From Rappaport israeli (GTDB lineage: Bacteria; Pseudomonadota; Gammaproteobacteria; Cardiobacteriales; Cardiobacteriaceae), in NCBI RefSeq assembly GCF_001888055.1, contig NZ_LXHZ01000016.1, positions 51,710 to 115,709 on the forward strand: DNA of 64,000 nucleotides, written 5' to 3'. The translations under genes were made by a program, and so were the position numbers. Positions 19,853 to 29,344 of this stretch are shown here, piece after piece. Each line of letters begins with the position of its first letter. Within the stretch, counting starts at the first letter, position 1. The notes under the pieces were generated by a model. The model had not been told where the DNA came from, did no database searches, and saw nothing but the letters and a program-made list of their open reading frames with translations.

Positions 19853-20862
19853 ATTTCCTCCTTAGCCTGAACTCGGCGTAAACGCGCTAAATCAGCATCA
19901 AAGTCAGAGTAATGAGGTAATTTCAAATGGCTGACATAGCCGGATGCAGCGACTCCGTCGGTATGCATGAGTGCATCACTGGTAGCACCCTCAATTTTAA
20001 AGTGCTGATCTACGATTGCCATGGCGACGGCTTTACGCTCGTTAGCTCCAAAAGCAATACCAAAACCCGCTTCTAAATGTGGAGATGAGCTAAAATTTGG
20101 AGCCACAGTAGTGCAGGCAGTTAACTCAACCTCACCAATGGATACGGTTAAATTGAGGTCTTCCAGCTCTACGAATATTTCAACGCTCCCTCTCATTAAT
20201 TGCGCTACATAGGGATGACTCGTTGAGGCTTTACGCAAACTCTCGTAAGCTAATCCAGTTAAGTAGCCTTCTTCGCCACGAGCGAGATGAGCGAGACGCT
20301 CGCAAGGATCAGGTAAAGAAGGCAAAACAGTTCGCGTAATGTCTATCGGAGCTTTAGATATTTCGGTGCGGATAAGATCTGCGTACAGTGGCTCAGAGCT
20401 AGAGGGCGATGAGGGAGCTGTTATCACTGATTTAGGTAACTCGCACTGAGGGCGAGAGTGTTCTAAATCCATATTCAGTAAGCGGTGGGTGTAGTCGTAA
20501 GTGGCGCCTAAAATTTGCCCTCCAGCCAACTCTTTTTGCGTGGCGGAAATGTGGCGACTGTAATGCATTGTTTTTAGATCTATGTTTTGGCTTGAGCCAA
20601 AATTGGCTAATTGCGCGCGATGAGCACGTACGAGAAATACCGCTTCGGCAATGTCTCCCTGAGCTTGCTTAAAGGCAATAGCAGCAAAACGTCGATCGTA
20701 TAAGCCCCCCTCACTCATGATCCGATCAAGAGCTAACGACATTTGTGCCATGATTTGATTAATTTCAATCTCGGGGATTGTGTCGTCGCCTCGGCGACTC
20801 CGTTCTACGGCTATACGGGAAGCAGCAATTGCTTGTTCACCACCCTTTACTGGTACGTACAT
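19849..20862 (-). CDS. phnI: Carbon-phosphorus lyase complex subunit PhnI
   Basis: A 337-residue PhnI, the nucleosidase-type subunit that with G, H and L attaches phosphonate to ribose triphosphate. It opens MYVPVKGGEQAIAAS, as is typical, and contains LARGEEGYLTGLAYESLR and GFGIAFGANERKAVAMAI. It overlaps phnJ at the 3' end and phnH at one base. Confidence 0.94.
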   Translation of the reverse strand: MYVPVKGGEQAIAASRIAVERSRRGDDTIPEIEINQIMAQMSLALDRIMSEGGLYDRRFAAIAFKQAQGDIAEAVFLVRAHRAQLANFGSSQNIDLKTMHYSRHISATQKELAGGQILGATYDYTHRLLNMDLEHSRPQCELPKSVITAPSSPSSSEPLYADLIRTEISKAPIDITRTVLPSLPDPCERLAHLARGEEGYLTGLAYESLRKASTSHPYVAQLMRGSVEIFVELEDLNLTVSIGEVELTACTTVAPNFSSSPHLEAGFGIAFGANERKAVAMAIVDQHFKIEGATSDALMHTDGVAASGYVSHLKLPHYSDFDADLARLRRVQAKEEI

Positions 20863-21419
20863 TAAATGATCTCCAAAGTTAAGTGACGTGGTAATACAAC
20901 CAGCTGCGTGTCAGCGCATAGTAGTAGGTCCACTCCACGCGGGTAATCGGCACGAAAAGCAATATGATCAATGACTACATTTTGATGTAACCCTGAAAAA
21001 TATAAAGTGTGTGGTTTGTTGAGTCCTGCACCGGTGGCTCGTATAGCAAGCCCCCCGTTTGTAGGTGATATGGCGGCTATTTCCATGACAAGGGTTGCCC
21101 CACTTTCAGGCGACTCACGGCTTCCTGCTGGAATATGTTGTAAGTGATGCCGTTGAGAACCTGCAAAAACCCATTCGGGAGTTTGGCTCAAGGTTGCGCC
21201 TGTATTCAAAATACGGCTTGTTAATTCCTTATTTTCCACCTCAATAGCTACCGTCGTTTGGCTGTCTAGAAGGCAGTCAACGATGCAATGAATAGCACGC
21301 TCTTCTAGTTGCTGTATGCGCATTGGGTAACCAAAGGCATGCAGTAGTCGCCGATAAGTACGCGTCTGCCGATGTAACTCATCGTCATGTCTGTGCTCAG
21401 ATCGTAAAGGTATTTTCAT
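20862..21419 (-). CDS. phnH: Carbon-phosphorus lyase complex subunit PhnH
   Basis: A 185-residue PhnH, a PLP-transferase-like fold without PLP that scaffolds the C-P lyase complex. It has TRTYRRLLHAFGYPMRIQQ and DYPRGVDLLLC, typical of the family. It sits between phnG (4 bases) and phnI (1-base overlap). Confidence 0.9.
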   Translation of the reverse strand: MKIPLRSEHRHDDELHRQTRTYRRLLHAFGYPMRIQQLEERAIHCIVDCLLDSQTTVAIEVENKELTSRILNTGATLSQTPEWVFAGSQRHHLQHIPAGSRESPESGATLVMEIAAISPTNGGLAIRATGAGLNKPHTLYFSGLHQNVVIDHIAFRADYPRGVDLLLCADTQLVVLPRHLTLEII

Positions 21420-21423
21420 GATT

Positions 21424-21849
21424 CTAAGTTTTTTGTGTGGTGTAGAAACGTACAGAAGTAGCAGCCGTCAGCTGCTCCCTCTCAGCCTTTTTTAGCTCTA
21501 ACTGTTGGCGTATAGGGTGCAGCACCAGCTCACGTTGGTGGGAGGGGGCCGTTTGTAGAAAGGCGTCTAGATAGGCCGCTAACTCCGCTTTGCGTAGATC
21601 GGAGCCCAAATGTACTGCGTAACCTTGAATTTTCCCAATAGCGATTACGCAGCGAGTACAAGAAGCCTCACCAAACTGAAATGACACTGAGGCCTTACAA
21701 GCTTGTGTATTGAGCTGCACCAACCCCGTTTCAGGGCCAGCGAGTTTTTGTATAGGCACACCCGGATTGTAAGTAGCCCAGATATTTTCCAGATAATCTC
21801 GGTTAGCTCGGGCAAGTAGCCCGAGCCAAGTTTGACGTTCTTGATTCAT
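21424..21849 (-). CDS. phnG: Carbon-phosphorus lyase complex subunit PhnG
   Basis: A 141-residue PhnG with an RQTWLGLLARA opening and the GEASCTRCVIAI and GYAVHLGSDLRKAELAA segments conserved in the family. First of the contiguous phnGHIJKL block, 12 bases after the FmdE-like gene. No phnM, phnN, phnP or phnF lies nearby. Confidence 0.92.
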   Translation of the reverse strand: MNQERQTWLGLLARANRDYLENIWATYNPGVPIQKLAGPETGLVQLNTQACKASVSFQFGEASCTRCVIAIGKIQGYAVHLGSDLRKAELAAYLDAFLQTAPSHQRELVLHPIRQQLELKKAEREQLTAATSVRFYTTQKT

Positions 21850-21861
21850 GGCTATGACTTA

Positions 21862-22377
21862 TTACGATAATACGGTAGCGTTGTAAATATCTTCTGCGGG
21901 CTGGACTAACAAGCGTTCTACCATTTCGAGCTTCATTTCAGCCAAAATGATCTCTTCTTCTGGTGAGCGGTCTTTCTTGCGTGCTAACTGAATGAACTCG
22001 GGGCGTACGTGTCCGGGACGGATGGTGATTTCAACAGCGGTGCCACGGTACTCGAAACGGAAGTAATAACGACCACCGGGGGACTCTTCTTCTTCGAGCC
22101 CTACTGAGTTATCAACAATGTAGCGACCCTCAGTAAGACCGCGGGTAACAAACTCAATCGCATCTCTACCCCCTGGGCCTCCAAAGGCTGTGACACAGCG
22201 AATTTCACGTCGTTCAGGCAAACGACCATTATCTAGCAAGGGCCAGGCTCGCTGCATAACTTTTAGCCCGTGGGCTACACCACCCGGATAACCGGCACCG
22301 TGGTATTTTAATAACTCATCAAAGTGGACTGTAAATTCATGTCCATTTTCCAGATAGGAGATTGTATCGTTACTCAT
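21862..22377 (-). CDS. FmdE-like protein of the phn operon
   Basis: A 171-residue protein resembling the FmdE fold: LLKYHGAGYPGGVAHGLK (FmdE has FHGHLCPG here), FGGPGGRDAIEFVT (DACGVDAI in FmdE), GRYIV and a C-terminal LLVQPAEDIYNA. The metal-binding cysteines of true FmdE are absent. It overlaps the ABC ATPase start and precedes phnG by 12 bases. Function unknown; it may bind the transporter's ligand. Family assignment rests on motif resemblance only. Confidence 0.55.
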   Translation of the reverse strand: MSNDTISYLENGHEFTVHFDELLKYHGAGYPGGVAHGLKVMQRAWPLLDNGRLPERREIRCVTAFGGPGGRDAIEFVTRGLTEGRYIVDNSVGLEEEESPGGRYYFRFEYRGTAVEITIRPGHVRPEFIQLARKKDRSPEEEIILAEMKLEMVERLLVQPAEDIYNATVLS

Positions 22378-23194
22378 TGTATTTACCTTTGTTTAGAGGA
22401 TAAGAAATGGGCATATCTTGATCCGGTTCACGTATTCCAAAAACCGGGCAGATTGTGCTTTGAAAATGTTCTCCCGTTTGCACCATTAGACGGCGTAGTC
22501 TGACGTTGTATAAACGGGATAACTCAGACTCGGTTAACAGCTCATCAGCTGGACCAAATTTAATCTGATCGTTGGTGTGCATCAGCAGTACTTTGTCTGC
22601 GAGATGCAGAGCGTGTTGCGGATGGTGAGTGGTAAAAACGACCGAATGGCTACGTACTCGGCGTAACTCGAATAAGACGTTAAGCAATAAGTCCTGATTA
22701 GCTAAATCTAAAGCTGAAGCCGGCTCATCAAGTATGAGTACCTCAGCACCAGTAGCTAAAGCACGAGCAAGCAACACTAATTGGCGCTCGCCGCCGGATA
22801 GAGAGCCATATAAACGATAAGCAAAATGCCCTCCGCCTACTTTTTCCAATGCTTCAAGAGCTAGCTTACGATCCCGCTGTGAAGGAAGGCTGAACATGGG
22901 AAGCAAGGCGGCTCGTGCCATGAGTACCACATCGAGGCAACAATGGTTTTCACTACCGTATTGGTATTGAGGTACATAGCCGATGAGGTGGGGTACCTGC
23001 CGTTGTCCTTGATCTAAACGTTGTGAGCCTAATAGAGCTTTTAGCAACGTAGTCTTACCGCGTCCGTTTGGGCCCAAAATGGCCAACGTTTCGCCCTTTT
23101 GTACGTTAAAACTTAAATCCTGAAAAATCACACGTTCACTAAAACGTACGCACGCTCCAGTTAAACTGAGATGAGAGGTAAAGACGGTTTGCAT
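22370..23194 (-). CDS. Fec/Btu-type ABC transporter ATP-binding protein
   Basis: A 274-residue ATPase. Walker A is GPNGRGKTTLLKAL near residue 43, the signature SLSGGERQLVLLARAL is near 143, and Walker B VLILDEPASALD follows. It pairs with the FecCD-type permease upstream (2 bases) and overlaps the FmdE-like gene. It energises uptake of a metal chelate or similar ligand. Confidence 0.9.
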   Translation of the reverse strand: MQTVFTSHLSLTGACVRFSERVIFQDLSFNVQKGETLAILGPNGRGKTTLLKALLGSQRLDQGQRQVPHLIGYVPQYQYGSENHCCLDVVLMARAALLPMFSLPSQRDRKLALEALEKVGGGHFAYRLYGSLSGGERQLVLLARALATGAEVLILDEPASALDLANQDLLLNVLFELRRVRSHSVVFTTHHPQHALHLADKVLLMHTNDQIKFGPADELLTESELSRLYNVRLRRLMVQTGEHFQSTICPVFGIREPDQDMPISYPLNKGKYNE

Positions 23195-23196
23195 GA

Positions 23197-24255
23197 TTAA
23201 GCCCTTTCACGTCGACGAGTGCATAGTAAGTACACAAAGACGGGGGCGCCAACTAGAGCTGTGAGTACGCCTAAAGGAATCTCTGCAGCAGTTAAACTAC
23301 GAGCCAACGTATCAGTCAAAATCATGAAAGTGGCACCCAGCATAAGACTCGTGAAATAGAGCCGGCGGTGATCTTCGCCTACTAACATACGAGCAAAGTG
23401 TGGGATTACGAGTCCTACCCACCCCACTACGCCCGATGCGGTTACGCAGGCGCCGATAATGATAGAAATCAACGCGAAGACGACCATCCGGGAGCGTGCA
23501 ACATGGATGCCAAACGACTTAGCTTCGTCGTCACCCATAGCGAGTACAGCAATGCGATAGCGCATTCTATTCAGTAGGTAAATGCTGGCAATGAGTATAG
23601 GAGCAGTTTGTGCAAATTTTTCCCAACTCGCCGTTGCAAAGCTTCCCATCAGCCAAAAGACGATGGCAGGTAAACTCGTTTCTGGATCCGCGGCATATTG
23701 AACTAACGAAATACCTGCTGCAAATAAAGCATCAATAACAATTCCAGCAAGCACAATAGTCATCAAAGTACGACCCGCCATATTTGAAATCAGCACTACT
23801 AAAAACAGAGCAGCAAATGCTGATACAAACGTAGCCCCCATCAGTAGCGGCCCCCCTACTCCAGCCAAAATTGCCAGTGATCCTCCTAATGCTGAACCTG
23901 AGGATAAACCTAGCACTTTAGGTGAAACGAGAGGGTTACGAAATAAGGTTTGTAAGGCTACCCCGCAGATGGCAAGCCCAGCCCCACATACTCCTGCCAA
24001 TAATATGCGCGGCAAGCGTACATTCAAGATCACCAACGCATCCATATGCTGTGAGTTATCACCTCGTAAGGCTGCATATAGGATGGCTACAATCTCATCT
24101 AGCGCTACGCTGTATCGACCTACTGATAGCCCGATTAGCACAGTCGCTATAAGCAGTAGGGACAAAAGAGGCCAATGACTAGCACGCCAAGTGCTCAGGG
24201 TAACTGGCTCAACCATTTCTGAGGACGAGTGAATCGATCGCATATATTTGTTCAT
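23197..24255 (-). CDS. FecCD/BtuC-type ABC transporter permease
   Basis: A 352-residue inner-membrane permease, about ten helices. It has ILLAGVCGAGLAICGVALQTLFRNPL and GFVGLVIPH-like GWVGLVIPHFARMLVGEDHR, hallmarks of the siderophore and vitamin B12 permease family. The start overlaps the binding-protein stop by 4 bases. Confidence 0.93.
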   Translation of the reverse strand: MNKYMRSIHSSSEMVEPVTLSTWRASHWPLLSLLLIATVLIGLSVGRYSVALDEIVAILYAALRGDNSQHMDALVILNVRLPRILLAGVCGAGLAICGVALQTLFRNPLVSPKVLGLSSGSALGGSLAILAGVGGPLLMGATFVSAFAALFLVVLISNMAGRTLMTIVLAGIVIDALFAAGISLVQYAADPETSLPAIVFWLMGSFATASWEKFAQTAPILIASIYLLNRMRYRIAVLAMGDDEAKSFGIHVARSRMVVFALISIIIGACVTASGVVGWVGLVIPHFARMLVGEDHRRLYFTSLMLGATFMILTDTLARSLTAAEIPLGVLTALVGAPVFVYLLCTRRRERA

Positions 24256-25346
24256 TGTTTACGAAACACTTGATAACCGTGACTGTCGCCGTTCATATCA
24301 ATACGCAGAATTCGATCTATCTGCTCATCCGATAGGTCAAAGTTATAAAGTAATTTGAAGCCTTCTTTTAATTCGTGACGTAGGTCAAAAGAGAAAATAT
24401 CGGGATGAGTAAGATTGGCCAGCCACATCCATGTGTAGGGGCTTTCATGGGAAGCACTATCCCAGATATATCCACCTTGAGGTGTCTTATAAACGCGTTT
24501 TTGTACGGCGGCATTTAAGCGAGAAAGTAATGGGTCGTCGTATATCGCTTCTAATCCAGCATCCGTCTCTGCTGCGGAAAGTAAGATAATATCTGGGTTC
24601 CATTCAAGAATCTGTTCCACGCTAACAGTGCTTTGTACGCCAACTCCTTGAGCTACATTTTTAGCGCCAACCAGCTCGATGAAGGTTTGTTGATAACTTT
24701 TCTCACCAGTAGCAGTCAACTTGGATTTGGCAGAGCGCAAATGCAAAATGCTTGGTGTTGCATGAAAGCCTACTTGTTTTAAACCAGTAGTAATTTCACT
24801 TTGTACACGGTCACGCCAATCAATAAGCTTTGACAGTTTTTCAGTATTACCCGTGATATCAGCCACCATTTTCATATTGGCTCGGGCCAGCTCTTCTGTA
24901 CCCGCATTGCCACCGCCTACCATTAGAGCAACGGGCAAACCTGCATTGCGAAGTGGAGCTACGATATCATCGCCGCGCTCACCCCACTGGATGACTAAAT
25001 CCGGTTTAAGTTCTGCGATGGCCTCTACGTTGGGCATCCAACCACCGTTTTCCGACAAAATGTCACTGGGGATATCAACAGCTTCAGGAAACATAACGCT
25101 CATCATACCGCTCTTAAAGGCTCGTTTAGAGCCCTCATTCATACCCACTAACAGCTCGGTAGAACCATCTATTGCGATGAAGGTAGCTGCAGCTGGATTG
25201 GGCAGAGTAATGATACGTCTAGGAGGGGCTTTTAACTTAATTTCCCGTCCGGTTACATCAGTAAAGTTAAATTCTTGCGCTGACAAGTTACCTGATAACA
25301 AAGTTGTCGCTACTAGCACGGCAAAGCAACGGGGTATTGAGGTCAT
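24252..25346 (-). CDS. ABC transporter substrate-binding protein (TroA/FepB superfamily)
   Basis: A 364-residue periplasmic protein with a signal peptide ending near residue 23 (ALVATTLLSGNLSA). It then has TDVTGREIKLKAPPRRI, typical of iron- and cobalamin-type binding proteins, and VEQILEWNPDIILL in the second lobe. First gene of the operon, with a GGAGGGATTATG leader. Ligand unknown. Its linkage to C-P lyase raises the possibility of a phosphonate chelate. Confidence 0.9.
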   Translation of the reverse strand: MTSIPRCFAVLVATTLLSGNLSAQEFNFTDVTGREIKLKAPPRRIITLPNPAAATFIAIDGSTELLVGMNEGSKRAFKSGMMSVMFPEAVDIPSDILSENGGWMPNVEAIAELKPDLVIQWGERGDDIVAPLRNAGLPVALMVGGGNAGTEELARANMKMVADITGNTEKLSKLIDWRDRVQSEITTGLKQVGFHATPSILHLRSAKSKLTATGEKSYQQTFIELVGAKNVAQGVGVQSTVSVEQILEWNPDIILLSAAETDAGLEAIYDDPLLSRLNAAVQKRVYKTPQGGYIWDSASHESPYTWMWLANLTHPDIFSFDLRHELKEGFKLLYNFDLSDEQIDRILRIDMNGDSHGYQVFRKQ

Positions 25347-25423
25347 AATCCCTCCTTAGGAATTAGATTGAATATAATTTTGATTAAAAATATTATAGCC
25401 AGTTTTTCATCAATTGGAATCGA

Positions 25424-26335
25424 ATGTTTATGACGGTGCGTGAAGTAATTTCGAACAAGCTAGCAGCAGTGTCTGTGCGTGACTTGCTTTTAGTTGAGGC
25501 CGTCGCAATGAAACGTAGTTTTCGTTATGCGGCCATAGACATGGGTATTTCGACCTCGGGCTTGTCTTATCAAGTAAAAAAAGTAGAGGAAATTCTCGGA
25601 CAGCCCATTTTTGAAAGGGGGAGTAAAATAACACCCACTGCCTTTGGAAAGGAAGTTTTAGACTTAATCGCCGTAATTTTAGAAGGCGTGACTCGGCTTG
25701 AGGGGTTACGTGATGATGGCTTAGCTCTTCCCTTTGGGCAAACCTTACGTATTGGAGTGATTTCCTCACTGGCACCGGATAACTTGTTACGGATTATCCA
25801 GATTTGTGCTCACCGTTCAGGTAAAACTAAAGTCGAGTTGGTTAGTGGCAAGCATCAAGGTCTGTTACGGCGTTTACAGAACCGTGAAATTGATTTGCTA
25901 ATTAGTGCAGCACAGTCGGTTCCTGAGGGGATGGCATATACAAGCTTATTCAAGGAACACTTTGTCTTACTAGTGCGAGCCGATAAACTTCAGCCTGAAC
26001 TCCATCCTCTTATGCTCTGTGAGCCTGGATTACTACCACTTAGCGAGGATGATTTTGTTCCATCGCTAATTACTGAAGGCTTAAGTAAATTATTAAGCTC
26101 CGGCTTGACTCGTACATATGGCCTTGGTGTTGAGCATCGAATGGCTTTAGTTGCCGCAGGTTATGGTCATGCATTATTGCCGTATGGCTGGGTAAGAGAT
26201 GTACATTTACCGGATCATTTAGCAGTGATGGAGCTTCCTCCCGCTTTATCGGCAGAGCGTGAATTAGGTTGCTTTTGGCGTCACTCATACATGATGGGGA
26301 GTCAAATTTCTCAGGCTTTTAGTGAAGCATGGTAA
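25424..26335 (+). CDS. LysR-family regulator of the transporter-phn operon
   Basis: A 303-residue LysR protein. The HTH region reads FRYAAIDMGISTSGLSYQVKKVEEILG at residues 32-58 and the effector domain follows. Divergent from the transporter-phn operon across 77 bp, so it most likely controls it. C-P lyase operons are usually governed by PhoB and PhnF; no clear Pho box was seen. Confidence 0.88.
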   Translation: MFMTVREVISNKLAAVSVRDLLLVEAVAMKRSFRYAAIDMGISTSGLSYQVKKVEEILGQPIFERGSKITPTAFGKEVLDLIAVILEGVTRLEGLRDDGLALPFGQTLRIGVISSLAPDNLLRIIQICAHRSGKTKVELVSGKHQGLLRRLQNREIDLLISAAQSVPEGMAYTSLFKEHFVLLVRADKLQPELHPLMLCEPGLLPLSEDDFVPSLITEGLSKLLSSGLTRTYGLGVEHRMALVAAGYGHALLPYGWVRDVHLPDHLAVMELPPALSAERELGCFWRHSYMMGSQISQAFSEAW

Positions 26336-26573
26336 TGCATGTTTCTGATGCGGGAGTATTTAAGATTTTACTGAAAAAAGGCATTGTGCATCAAGGTGCG
26401 CTTACGCATTGATTTTGTGGTCTGCAAACATTCGGATCAGCCTTCGAGCGTCATCATGCTTGACGCTCGTTGTAACAGATAAGCAAGGAAAGGCAATTCC
26501 TGTCGCTTTGAAAGTACTCTTGATTTTTTTCCAGTTGCGCTCGTCGGGAGGAATTCGACATAGCGCAAGTGCC
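26336..26573. other. Intergenic, no convincing gene
   Basis: A 238-bp stretch up to IS1. A 61-codon minus-strand ORF (26402-26587) with RNWKKIKSTFKATGI may be the end of a lost gene, cut by IS1. It contains a TGACGCTCG / CGAGCGTCA inverted repeat near 26450-26470. Confidence 0.4.
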
Positions 26574-26628
26574 GGTAATGGTGCCAACTTACTGATTTAG
26601 TGTATGATGGTGTTTTTGAGGTGCTCCA

Positions 26629-26904
26629 GTGGCTTCTGTTTCTATCAGCTGTCCCTCCTGTTCAGCTACTGAAGGCGTGGTGCGTAACGGTAAAAGTACT
26701 GCCGGACATCAGCGCTATCTCTGCTCTCACTGCCGTAAAACATGGCAGCTACAGTTCACTTACACCGCTTCTCAACCCGGTACGCATCAGAAAATCATTG
26801 ATATGGCCATGAATGGCGTCGGATGTCGCGCCAGTGCACGCATTATGGGCGTTGGCCTCAACACGGTTTTACGTCACTTAAAAAACTCAGGCCGCAGTCG
26901 GTAA
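26629..26904 (+). CDS. insA: IS1 protein InsA
   Basis: A 91-residue zinc-finger and HTH DNA-binding protein ([17 protein letters not shown]) that represses IS1 transposition and forms the first half of the InsAB' transposase. Programmed -1 frameshifting occurs at the A-run before CTC near 26885. Confidence 0.95.
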   Translation: MASVSISCPSCSATEGVVRNGKSTAGHQRYLCSHCRKTWQLQFTYTASQPGTHQKIIDMAMNGVGCRASARIMGVGLNTVLRHLKNSGRSR

Positions 26905-27326
26905 CCTCGCGCATACAACCGGGCAGTGATGTCATCGTCTGCGCTGAAATGGACGAACAGTGGGGCTACGTCGGTGCTAAATCACGTCAGCGCTGGCTGT
27001 TTTACGCGTATGACAGGATACGGAGGACGGTTGTGGCGCACGTATTCGGTGAACGCACTCTGGCCACGCTGGAGCGTCTTCTGGGCCTGCTGTCGGCCTT
27101 TGAGGTCGTGGTATGGATGACGGATGGCTGGCCGCTTTATGAATCACGCCTGAAGGGAGAGCTGCACGTAATCAGCAAGCGATATACGCAGCGCATTGAG
27201 CGGCATAACCTGAATCTGAGGCAACATCTGGCAAGGCTGGGCAGGAAGTCACTGTCGTTCTCAAAATCGGTGGAGCTGCATGACAAAGTCATCGGGCATT
27301 ATCTGAACATAAAACACTATCAGTAA
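26823..27326 (+). CDS. insB: IS1 transposase InsB
   Basis: A 167-residue frame giving the catalytic part of the IS1 transposase. DEQWGYV and [10 protein letters not shown] hold the acidic residues, and [16 protein letters not shown] is the C-terminal signature. It overlaps insA and is expressed as InsAB' by -1 frameshifting. Reading frame intact. Confidence 0.95.
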   Translation: MSRQCTHYGRWPQHGFTSLKKLRPQSVTSRIQPGSDVIVCAEMDEQWGYVGAKSRQRWLFYAYDRIRRTVVAHVFGERTLATLERLLGLLSAFEVVVWMTDGWPLYESRLKGELHVISKRYTQRIERHNLNLRQHLARLGRKSLSFSKSVELHDKVIGHYLNIKHYQ

Positions 27327-27341
27327 GTTGGAGTCATTACC

Positions 27342-27546
27342 CATAAGTCTAATATGGCAACAGTTTCTATAATCGCGTTTCGCGAATCCGTGATATGAGC
27401 ACCAATGTTGACAGTGCCACTTACCACTACACAACTTCATATCGCGTCTACTCTATTGCTAACACTTTCGAGTGATCCGTACCAGCAAAAGTGGACACTT
27501 CGCTAAGAAAGTCTGGGGTCAAGTCTTGCAACGTGCACAACGTGCT
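27342..27546. other. Gene-free stretch between IS1 and IS3 element
   Basis: 205 bp without a plausible ORF. It contains a CGCGTTTCGCG palindrome near 27374-27384 and the short direct repeat CAACGTGC near 27528-27545. Confidence 0.5.
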
Positions 27547-27575
27547 TGACCTGCCCCCACGATTAGATACAACAC

Positions 27576-28442
27576 TCAGTTAGTAACGTCGGAATCTTCA
27601 TTCTCAGAATGACCCTTTCTCCAGCCCGCTGCAAATTCAGACGGTGTCTGATAATTCAGCGTGGAGTGCGGGCGGCATTCGTTATAATCCTGCCGCCAGT
27701 CATTAATAATTTTCCTAGCATGAACGATATCGCTGAACCAGTGCTCATTCAAACATTCATCGCGAAATCGTCCGTTAAAGCTCTCAATAAATCCGTTCTG
27801 CGTTGGCTTGCCCGGCTGGATTAAGCGCAATTCAACACCATGCTCAAAGGCCCATTGATCCAGTGCACGGCAAGTGAACTCCGGCCCCTGGTCAGTTCTT
27901 ATCGTCGCCGGATAGCCTCGAAACAGTGCAATGCTGTCCAGAATACGCGTGACCTGAACGCCTGAAATCCCAAAGGCAACAGTGACCGTCAGGTATTCCT
28001 TTGTGAAATCATCGACGCAGGTAAGACACTTGATCCTGCGACCGGTGGAAAGTGCGTCCATGACGAAATCCATCGACCAGGTCAGATTGGGCGCCGCCGG
28101 ACGGAACAGCGGCAGACGTTCTGTTGCCAGCCTTTACGACGTCTTCTGCGTTTTACGCCCAGGCCACTGAGGTGATAAAGCCGGTACACGCGCTTATGAT
28201 TAACATGAAGCCCTTCACGGCGCAGCAACTGCCAAATACGACGGTAGCCAAAACGCCTGCGCTCCAGTGCCAGCTCAGTGATGCGCCCTGATAAATGCGC
28301 ATCAGCAGCCGGACGGTGAGCCTCATAGCGGCAGGTCGACAGGGATAAACCTGTAAGCCTGCAGGCACGACGTTGCGACAGACCGGTCGCATCACACATC
28401 AGCATCACGGCTTCCCGCTTCTGGTCTGTCGTCAGTACTTTC
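27576..28442 (-). pseudogene. IS3-family transposase OrfB (1-base frameshift near 28130)
   Basis: DDE integrase-type protein. The N-terminal part has RRACRLTGLSLSTCRYE and the HTH-21 segment, then the frame breaks. The catalytic part continues in the next frame with [27 protein letters not shown] and [11 protein letters not shown] (DDE). GGCCTGGC read as GGCTGGC near 28130 explains the break. Confidence 0.9.
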
Positions 28443-28695
28443 GCCCAAGAGCCACCTGAAGCGCCTCTTTATCCAGCATGGCTTCGGCAAGCAGCTTCTT
28501 GAGTCTGGCGTTCTCTTCCTCAAGCGACTTCAGGCGCTTGACTTCAGGCACCTCCATACCGCCATACTTCTTACGCCAGGTGTAAAACGTGGCATCGGAA
28601 ATGGCATGCTTGCGGCAGAGTTCACGGGCGGGTACCCCAGCTTCGGCTTCGCGGAGAATACTGATGATCTGTTCGTCGGAAAAACGCTTCTTCAT
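28432..28695 (-). CDS. IS3-family transposase OrfA
   Basis: An 87-residue HTH plus leucine-zipper protein: RFSDEQIISILREAEAG, then SDATFYTWRKKYGGM and the coiled LKSLEEENARLKKLLAEAM. It overlaps orfB, with which it forms OrfAB by -1 frameshifting. Confidence 0.94.
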   Translation of the reverse strand: MKKRFSDEQIISILREAEAGVPARELCRKHAISDATFYTWRKKYGGMEVPEVKRLKSLEEENARLKKLLAEAMLDKEALQVALGRKY

Positions 28696-28766
28696 GGGGA
28701 TGTCCTCATGTGGCTTATGAAGACATTACTAACATCGGGGTGTACTAATCAACGGGGAGCAGGTCA

Positions 28767-29344
28767 TGCTTTGGCAAGGTCTGCTTTTGGCACATAAGAA
28801 ATATTCAGAAATTTCGAATACTACATTAGCTCACTCACTTTACTGCAAAAACCGTAACCAACGTTTTCATTGAGTCACCCGAAACCATAACAAAGTGCAT
28901 TTTGCTACCAACATGCTGCCAAAACTCGGCCTCTTGTGCATATTTTTTGGCTTTTTGGATAGAGGCACTTTCTGGTAACTGGGTTTTAGTTAGCCTTGGG
29001 CATAGCAGCTTTGTGCACAAAGCCTTCCAAGGATGCTTAGGTACACCGTCTGAAAGCCGCATTTAATCCCGATGTGCGGCCCTGTGGCTGCGTAAACAGG
29101 TTAATGGTGATTGGTTCTTGCAAACCACATGCAAGTTCTATCAGCGTTTCAGTCACGCTCCGAAAGGTACACGGTTATCCTGATAAGGTGTGATCCCTCT
29201 GACAATCTGATGACGTCACTACGCTCCGCTTGTTGCTGTATCACCAACGGGGCTTTATGGCTGCAATTGTCTAAATCAGAGGGTTGCACAAGTTATACTC
29301 GAAAGTTAATCTGAGATAAATCTTAGATTGCCAGAGGTCTCTTG
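28767..29344. other. Gene-poor stretch upstream of HNH gene
   Basis: About 580 bp. A 75-codon minus-strand ORF (28835-29062, TKTQLPESASIQKAKKYA) is not recognisable. The rest has no convincing coding signal. Probably remnant flanking DNA. Confidence 0.45.

Larger units (their letters stand above)
26574..27341 (+). mobile_element. IS1, 768 bp
   Basis: Exactly 768 bp, from GGTAATGGTGCCAACTTACT to AAGTTGGAGTCATTACC inverted ends. It contains insA and insB, as in enterobacterial IS1. The flanks (AAGTGCC left, CATAAGTCT right) show no 8-9 bp duplication, so adjacent DNA has been deleted or recombined. Confidence 0.96.
27547..28766 (-). mobile_element. IS3-family element (IS407-like group)
   Basis: 1220 bp bounded by TGACCTGCCCCCACGATTAG and its imperfect inverse (right end ...CAACGGGGAGCAGGTCA), flanked by a 4-bp duplication TGCT on both sides. 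It contains overlapping orfA and orfB on the minus strand. Confidence 0.93.
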
